The notes below the pieces were generated by a model. That model had not been told where the DNA came from. It did no database searches and saw only the letters and a program-made list of their open reading frames with translations. A stretch of DNA of 64,000 nt, from contig OX419760.1 in assembly GCA_948567375.1 (NCBI GenBank), forward strand, positions 20,398,001 through 20,462,000. Reading direction: 5' to 3'. Numbering within the stretch: the first letter of the stretch is position 1; every line of letters begins with the position of its first letter. A program made the translations under genes and the position numbers. The DNA is from Lunularia cruciata (lineage: Eukaryota; Streptophyta; Marchantiopsida; Lunulariales; Lunulariaceae). Of the stretch, positions 58,039 through 64,000 are shown piece after piece.

Positions 58039-58957
58039 CAATAAAACAATGAAACAATGAAATATAAAGCCCGAATGACCCAAAGAGACAAAAGGTTGAA
58101 AAAAATACAAATCATATGAAATATGAGCCGGGGCAAGAGCCTACAATACCTAACTAATCTTTAATAAATTGGTCCACTATAGTAGTTTACAATAGTATCT
58201 TGGTAGTATGTAGTAATCTTGGTCATATACTTCCTTAGTGCTAAAGCCTCAAGTTGTAAGAGAGTAAAGAAATCACTATTACAAATGTGATGTCTCAATT
58301 AATTCTATTGGTAACACAAGCATTGAACAAAGACACGGTGCTCAAATTCAATTTTGCCTAGAGAACACAATATGAAAAGCTGCATGGAGTGCTCTATCTG
58401 CCACCAATATCCTTGTTCTACTTCTAGTCTATGAGAGCTAGTTCTATATTTAGCAATGACATGTCTAAGTGAAGTAGAGATCCTAACCAAGATATAATCT
58501 TGCTCACAATAAACTAAAAAGGATTAAAAAACTGCTGATAGAACACCATCTTGGTACCAAGTTCATGCCATAGTGGATGTAAGAATTGCTCCTTGATCAC
58601 CTCTTATGATGCAATAGGCTCCACCTTCTAATGTTCCTTTAAAATGTTCCACCATGTAGCACATGCAATCAAATATGTATACCAACCAATAGATAGAGTG
58701 GCAAGAAAAGCCTGGTAAAGAAGTCTCTCATGCTCCATGGACCTCACCATGGTAGCATATGTGAGAGCTAAGAACAAAGCTTTAGCTTCAAGAGGCAAAA
58801 ACCCTATTTCAATAAGCAACAAAACATAGGGAGTTTGAGTCCTCACACCAAGTTCATCACACAAAAACACTTTTAGAACTCTCTCTTTTGCCACCATGTC
58901 TTCTTAGTACTTGGACCCCATATCCGAGCACATAGAGAACCACCGGCTGTACACAAC
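58039..58957 (-). mobile_element. 5'-truncated LINE inserted in copia integrase
   Basis: The 3' end (complement aaacaatgaaacaatgaaat) is at 58039. The minus frames 58490-58305 and 58897-58628 give TSSHRLEVEQGYW and LGVRTQTPYVLLLIEIGFLP. Integrase stops at ...aaatctttc on the left and resumes as ...ctttcacacttgagaaattt on the right. The two sides therefore share ctttc, a possible 5-bp target duplication. Confidence 0.88.
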
Positions 58958-59221
58958 TTTCACACTTGAGAAATTTTGGCTATGTTTCATATGTAAAGAC
59001 TAAAGATAATGATGGGGACAAGGTTGATACTAAATTGCAAAAGTGTTTCTTCATTAGCTAGGGGTTTGATGACATGGGTTATAATTTATTGGATGAAGAT
59101 AACAAAGAAGTACTTAGAAGTAGAGATGTTATTTTTCATTAGAGTGCTACGTATAAAGATATGCCTGTAGTTGAGTCCAAAGTTACAATGGAAGAACCAA
59201 CCTATCCAAGTATCAGGCATT
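58958..59221 (+). pseudogene. Copia polyprotein, integrase C-terminal segment
   Basis: Plus strand, read through stops: LRNFGYVSYVKTKDNDGDKV, then [20 protein letters not shown] and RDVIFH. This matches the copia block LKIFGC.AYVHI...KLD.KS..C.FIGY and RSRDVIFNE. It is cut at about 59221 by plastid-derived sequence. Confidence 0.8.
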
Positions 59222-59405
59222 AAAATACGCTTAAGGTGCGGGTGATTTTCGTAAAAAATTCCAAACATATCACGTAACATAAACATATACATATGTCTCC
59301 GCATAAAGTTCGAAGAGTAGCCAGTCAAATTCGTGGTCGTTCTTATGAACAAGCACTTATGATATTAGAATTTATGCCCTATCGCGCATGTAATCCAATA
59401 TTACA
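59222..59405 (+). pseudogene. rpl22: Plastid rpl22 fragment (nuclear plastid DNA)
   Basis: The plus strand encodes [20 protein letters not shown], then [20 protein letters not shown], the conserved core of plastid ribosomal protein L22. Upstream codons ([17 protein letters not shown]) include a stop. The segment stops abruptly at about 59400, where it meets an atpA fragment in the other orientation. It is a non-functional transfer from the plastid. Confidence 0.88.
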
Positions 59406-59516
59406 TTTTGAACTTTTTGATTTAAAATAGTGTCAATAGCTACTGCAGTTTTTCCTGTTTGTCGATCTCCAATAATTAATTCTCGTTGACCACGTCCAAT
59501 AGGAATCATTGAATCA
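59398..59516 (-). pseudogene. atpA: Plastid atpA fragment (nuclear plastid DNA)
   Basis: The minus strand encodes [20 protein letters not shown], then [19 protein letters not shown]. This is the ATP synthase alpha subunit around the Walker A motif GDRQTGKT. Both ends are cut. It abuts rpl22 head to head with a few ambiguous bases at the junction (59398-59405). Confidence 0.92.
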
Positions 59517-60166
59517 CAAGAAGCGGCAATGTTGGAAGATATTTTAGAGAGTGACGTTGTAGGAAATAGGAGTTTTTATAGGAAATAGAAATAATGTGGT
59601 AGATCCAATCACACTTGTAACTGAATTGAGAAGATCCAATAGAGTGCAAAGACCAATAGAGATATTTCCTATCCATTTATTACTTGGTTCTAATGGAAAA
59701 TGGTGAACTTGAGTGCTACCAAAAGGCTAGGCAAATGGACGGCTCAATGTAGTGGAAGTTTGCAATGAAGGAAGAAATATCATCCTTGGAAAGGAATGAG
59801 ACTTTTTCATTGACTAATTTACCAAAAGGAAAGAAAGCATTGCAAAACATATGGTGTACAAGGTCAAAGAAGAACATGATGAAAGCAAGCGGTACAAGAC
59901 AAGACTAGTAGCAAAAGGTTTTCAATACATAAAAGGTATGGACAACAACAAATTTTTCTCTCTTGTTGTTAAGGTGATAACTATCAGATTGGTCTTGGGT
60001 CTTACATCTAGTGCAGCTAGATGTAAAAACAACATTTATACACAAAGACCTTGACGAGTGCATCTATATGGCACAACAAGAGAAGCTTTTGGTCACTAAA
60101 TGAGAGGATATGGTTTGCAAGTTAAAGAAGATTCTTTATGGTTTGAAGTAGGCTCCTTGTCAATGG
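59517..60166 (+). pseudogene. Copia polyprotein: reverse transcriptase N-terminal half
   Basis: The copia frame resumes by about 59600 (DPITLVTELRRSNRVQRPI) and continues as FAMKEEISSLERNE in broken frame. Frame 59851-60054 gives VYKVKEEHDESKRYKTRLVA, KGFQYIKGMDNNKFFSLVVK and VITIRLVLGL. Then LDVKTTFIHKDLDECIYM and LKKILYGLK follow with stops. This is the copia RVT_2 domain. A short LINE 3' end interrupts at 60167. Confidence 0.85.
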
Positions 60167-60235
60167 TCCTTGTGTTTTCAGCCTTTTGACTCTTTGGGTC
60201 TTCCGGGCTCTATATTTCAATATCATTATCATTGG
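60167..60235 (+). mobile_element. Minimal LINE insertion (last ~65 bp only)
   Basis: The sequence tgtgttttcagccttttgac followed by gggctctatatttcaatatc is just the 3' end of the LINE family, with a tail changed to an atc-type repeat. Copia RT continues on either side (caatggt before, ggtacttgaaatt after). It shows how short a LINE insertion can be here. Confidence 0.75.
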
Positions 60236-60589
60236 TACTTGAAATTAAATTGTTTATGGCTAACAATGATACACTAGATGCAAGATAGATCATTGTTTCT
60301 ATATTAAGTCATTTGTTAATTTATATATTATGTTGCTGCTTTATGATATGTTGGTTGTTGGGTCTAACATGAAAGAGATCAATAAGTTAAGGCATAAATT
60401 GTCTAACATTTTTGAGATGAAAGATTTTGGTCCTACACAACATATATACTTAGGATGAAGATTAATAGAAATAGACTTGAAGGTACTTTGAAGTTGTATC
60501 AAGAGAAGTACATTCATGGGTTGATGGAAAAATTTGGTCTAAAAAATGCTAAAATCTGGACCAACCCTTGAAGTAACTTCAAGCTTTCT
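60236..60589 (+). pseudogene. Copia polyprotein: reverse transcriptase C-terminal part
   Basis: Read through shifts: DHCFYIKSFVNLYIMLLLYD, then MLVVGSNMKEINKLRHKLSN, IFEMKDFGPTQHIYLG and LKLYQEKYIHGLMEKFGLKN. The YVDDML box has lost its VD. RNase H and the 3' LTR are missing because the LINE at 60590 follows. Confidence 0.82.
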
Positions 60590-60649
60590 TTTTTTTGAAA
60601 GTTTGAGAGAAGGTGCAAGTTTTGAAAGTTTGAAAGGAGAGGAGTTGTG

Positions 60650-61640
60650 AAAGTTTGATAAGCCATATCTCACCACATACATGTCCAAACGTTCCGGTTC
60701 TGGTCTTGTTCAAAGCGCCTTGCCAAGATCTTTCCATATCCACCAAGATTGCATCATTCTAAGCTTTGTGCCAAACTTTATGAGTGATTGAAATTTTTTA
60801 CAGAGGATCCAGATTTGAGAATTTGAATCTTCATCATATGGTGTCTAAATGGAGTGATTTTTATGGCATTAGAAGCGCCTTGCAAAGCTCTTTTGATTGA
60901 TATTAGGCAAGCTTGCAGAGAAAATACACACAAAAAGAAATGAAGATTCGAATTCTGCCATCTCTCGGAGATTTTAGGGTTTGAACTCAATTTTCAACAC
61001 CTTGTAACTTTTTGGTTCCATGTCCAAATCTTTCAATCTTAGCCTCATTGGCAAGACCTGTGAAAGGGCTTTCTTTTGAATACCTACTTGCTCAAGTTAG
61101 AGTTCTGTGGAACAAGTTTTGAATTTCATCAATCTGTGACCTTGTGCGGTTGGTGGTGCTTAAATCTGCAACTTTCAGAGGCTGGAACTTTGGACTCACA
61201 TTTTCAAATGAGGTGATCTTGGTTTCATTAGAAGCATCTTATCAAGAGCTATTGATTGAAATTATTTTCATAGAATTCAGAGCTTTATGCTTGAAGTTAT
61301 AAGCATTTGAATTATGTGACTCAATGAGGTTTAGAAGTTTACCATAGAAAACTCTAGAGGCCGTAACTCCATGTCTATTTGCTCAAATGAGTTAATTTTT
61401 GGTTCATTTGATAGAATTTCTCAAGAGCTTTTGATTGAGTTATCACTTGTAGATTTTGAAGTACTGTAGCAAAGGTTGTGAATTTTCGAAATCTGTAGGA
61501 TTTCAAAATTTTCATGTAGGAAAGTTCAAATTCAAAAGTTTGTAATTTTTGATTTACATGTCCAAATGAGTAGATTTTTGGTTCATGAGAAAAAGTATTT
61601 GTAGATCTATTGGTGTTCACAAAGCCTGAGTGAAGCAGAG
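60650..61640 (+). repeat. Degenerate ~175-bp units in the LINE 5' UTR
   Basis: Related words recur at about 60680, 60850, 61020, 61205, 61375 and 61555: 'atgtccaaat' or 'tcaaatgag', then a gatttttggttcatt-like stretch, then agagcttttgattga or gcgccttgc. This gives a period of 165-185 bp. Identity between units is low by eye. Monomer-built promoters are known from mouse L1 elements; a promoter role here is inferred. Confidence 0.6.
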
Positions 61641-61676
61641 GATATATTCTCATAGTAGCTGTTTATAGCTTTTAGA

Positions 61677-62516
61677 ATGGAAGCTTCCAAGATGATGCAA
61701 GACATTGCTGAGATAGCTTCAAAACAACAACAACTTGCTGAAATGTATAGAAAAGCAAATGACTTCCACAAGGAACTCAAGAGATTTTTTGCCCCCATGT
61801 CTCAATGCATGAACACTCTTATGGCAGATTTGCAAACCGTAAGAGCTGATGTCTTGATTGTGAAAGAATCTCTGAATTCGATCACCGTAGATATCCAAGA
61901 ACTCAAGAAGAGTAGCAATTTGATTTTAGACTCCACAAAAGGTATGGTGGATGCTACTGAGAAGGTTGCTTCCTTGGGAGCACAAGCCACCAACATTGCT
62001 TGACAAAATGGAGGGCTGCAAGAGATGGTTGATACATTAGAGGTCAAGATGAAGTCATATGCTGAAGCTACTAAGGTGGCTCAAATCTCTTATTTGCAAG
62101 AGCATGAGGTTGAGAAGGAGAACCAATTGGTGAGAATGAAGAACTTGAGGATTTCAGGTTTTCCAGAGAGTGAGAAGGAAGACACCAAGGCCATAGTGTG
62201 TGAGTTTATTGCTGATTCTTTGAGAGTCCATGATCCTCAGATTTTGCAAGCATATAGATTGGGACAACAAGGTGCACAACCAAGAAGCATTTTAGTGAGG
62301 TTTGGCTCAGAAACTCAAAGGAATGCATTGATGGATAACAAGGCTATATTGAAGGGGTGGCGTATCTGGTTGGACCCTGATCTCACACCTCTCCAATGGC
62401 AAGCAAAGAAGGGAGAATTAGTAAAAGTGAAGGAGGCTCAACAAGCAGGTTTTGTTGCATTCTTGAGAGATAATAGAGTTTTGATTACTCAAAAGAAATT
62501 GTCAGCTACTGCATAG
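61677..62516 (+). pseudogene. LINE ORF1: coiled coil plus RRM-like RNA-binding protein, one in-frame stop
   Basis: A 279-residue frame from ATG 61677 to TAG 62514-62516 is interrupted by a single TGA at 62001-62003. Residues 1-110 are helical and heptad-rich (DVLIVKESLNSITVDIQELK). After the stop, LVRMKNLRISGFPESEKEDT, ILQAYRLGQQGAQPRSILVR, DLTPLQWQAKKGEL and QAGFVAFLRDNRVLI match in order the RRM and C-terminal domain of L1 ORF1p (Transposase_22 type). Such proteins are RNA-binding trimers in animals. Most plant L1 ORF1 proteins instead carry an RRM with a zinc knuckle, which is absent here. Family assignment is from motif order only. Confidence 0.8.
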
Positions 62517-63772
62517 CAATTCCATACCCTAAGAGTGCTATTTTGGAATGTTCATGGGCTCACACATACCAAGTACTCCAACGCTAAGCCTTTGTGGGAT
62601 GATGCTCATCTGATCAATCTTGTGGAGACATGGGAACATGAAGGAAACACCATTCAAGATATTGAAGGATTCACTCTTGTTGGTTCAACCTGGAACAAGG
62701 GGAGACAACACAGAGGAAGTGGCTTTGGAGCTATTGCTACTTACGTCAGATTTGGCTTTGAGAAATCAGTATCTTTGATAGGTCAAGATTCAAGTGGACA
62801 ATACCAATGGCTGAGGATTGGAGGAGTTGCCACACCTTGCTTCATTGCTGTTTGTTACTTTGCTCCATTGAAATCACCAATCTATTCAAGTGGAGTTCTC
62901 AACACCATGCAGCCTTTCCACTCCTTGACAAAGGATGTGTTAGAGTTTCAAAGTAAAGGTGTAGTACTTGTTCTTGGTGATTTCAATACTAGGATCCAAG
63001 CCTCTCACATCCCTAAGTTGAGTGACCTTGAGAATGATCATTTTCACATCTTGATAGACCATTCTAGTGCTTGGTCACGCTCTTCCAAAGATCCTATGTC
63101 CAACTCCACGAGTGAGCACTTTTTGAGCTTTGGTGCCAATTGTAGCTTGAAGATCTTGAATGACCTTTCTCAATTTCCAGAAACTTGTAAAAGCACATGC
63201 TTTGCCTCAGGTGGATCAAGCACCATAGATTATATGCTCACTTCAGCTAATGATATCCATCTTGTCTTAGATTTTGCTGTTTTAGATCCTCAACTAGAAT
63301 TAGACCTTGCACGTCTATCTTGTACCATCCTTCTTCCTTGCATCAATAGAACCACATTACCTATTGACCATGCCTTTATGGGGAAACTTTGTCTAGATGT
63401 TCACAAGAGAGATTTGTACCAACAAGCTATCCAAGAGAATTGAGTTCTATGGAGTGGAGTTCTGATTTTCAACAACGTAGTGATCAATTGGTTGAACTTC
63501 TTCAATCTACATCAACTTCTTTGTTTCCAAGAGGCTCTCACATGAAGAGACTTGGTCTCCCTTGCCATAGGTGGTATGATGCTGATTGCAAAATGGCAAG
63601 GATCAAAGCTATGGATAGGTCTCTTGATCAGATTGCACAAAATCAGGCCTTTGTTTCATACATTAAGTTGGTGAAGTGCAAAAAGCGAGCATTTTTGAGA
63701 CTCAAGGGGGTTGAGTTGAGCACTGAACTGAAAAGAAATCCCAAGGCTTTTTGGAAGAAGGTATGTGAATGA
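62517..63772 (+). pseudogene. LINE ORF2: APE-type endonuclease and linker, frameshifted
   Basis: The frame follows the ORF1 stop directly and in the same phase. It has no ATG before the endonuclease start LFWNVHGLTHTKYSNAKPLW. Endonuclease motifs are WNVHGL, LVETW, GSGFGAIATYV, VCYFAPLKSP, VVLVLGDFNTRIQAS and SSTIDYMLTSAND. The final catalytic His region reads DLARL instead of the NHAPL seen at about 33640. The frame shifts near 63400, and the frame to 63772 continues with RWYDADCKMARIKAMDRSLD and LVKCKKRAFLRLKGVELSTE. The linker and RT start (KLVNGKAEDLDGLCVELLKW) run to 64000 in a third phase. Confidence 0.85.
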
Positions 63773-63812
63773 AGGTATGTGAATGAGCTTTTTGAATGAG
63801 CTTTGTGAATAT
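63760..63812 (+). repeat. Short tandem duplications breaking ORF2
   Basis: aaggtatgtgaatg is present twice in succession, followed by gagctttttgaatgagctttgtgaat, another near-duplicate pair. They disturb the reading frame just after WKKVCE. Confidence 0.75.
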
Positions 63813-64000
63813 GTGAAGGATTTGTACTTTTTCCCTGATGCTCCAAGCATGGCACCTTGCCTTGGATCTGCTCTCACCATCTTTGAAGCTGATGTCAAGT
63901 ACCAATTAAAGAAATTGGTCAATGGTAAGGCTGAAGACCTTGATGGACTATGTGTTGAACTTTTGAAGTGGGGTGGCAGCCATTTGATTGCAATACTCAC

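Larger units (their letters stand above)
60590..64000 (+). mobile_element. Longest LINE copy: 5' UTR, ORF1 and ORF2 (runs off window)
   Basis: Order: a 5' UTR of about 1.1 kb (60590-61676) built of about six degenerate units of 165-180 bp, ORF1 (61677-62516), ORF2 endonuclease (62517-63443), linker and start of RT to the window end. The 5' end lies against truncated copia sequence after a T-run. Defects are one in-frame stop in ORF1, a frameshift near 63410, a duplication near 63760-63800 and a lost endonuclease His. It is the reference used to read the other LINE pieces. Confidence 0.88.

Overview
The window looks like nuclear DNA of a land plant. The basis is two intron-containing plant genes (a NIGT1/HHO-type GARP transcription factor and a LOH2-like ceramide synthase), scraps of plastid and mitochondrial DNA, and a dense load of decayed retroelements. 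The plastid rpl22 scrap and the lineages of the retroelements fit a seed-free plant (lycophyte, fern or bryophyte) better than a flowering plant, but this is only an inference.

Layout. 1-5.2 kb is AT-rich and carries a LINE 5' end, a TA-flanked fold-back element and a fragment of a mitochondrial-type group II intron reverse transcriptase. 5.2-10 kb is a decayed retroelement with a 'VDISNAF' reverse transcriptase and a C-terminal Cys/His plus endonuclease-like tail, split by a LINE. 10-23 kb holds two more tails of that family and a set of very short repeats, four of which (30-87 bp) sit between direct repeats of 9-15 bp. 25.07-28.01 kb is the five-exon NIGT1/HHO gene. 30.2-37.0 kb is a pile of LINE pieces in both orientations followed by a broken PIF/Harbinger-like transposase. 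39.2-45.0 kb is the six-exon ceramide synthase gene. 46.9-64 kb is nested retroelements: a gypsy remnant, then a copia element broken up by at least six LINE insertions and by a chimeric plastid insertion. At the right edge is the longest LINE copy (60.59 kb to the window end).

One LINE family dominates. Pieced together from its copies, it has a 5' UTR built of degenerate ~175-bp units, an ORF1 resembling animal L1 ORF1p (coiled coil plus RRM-like domain), an ORF2 with APE-type endonuclease, reverse transcriptase and a Cys/His tail, and a 3' end that finishes in a TTCATTG-type short repeat rather than poly(A). In the best copy ORF2 lies in the same frame as ORF1, directly behind a TAG-CAA stop, with no AUG ahead of the endonuclease domain. 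All copies seen carry breaks.

The two host genes are unrelated. One probably encodes a nitrate/phosphate-responsive repressor; the other encodes an ER enzyme of sphingolipid synthesis. I saw no operon-like structure, CRISPR array or convincing tRNA or rRNA gene.
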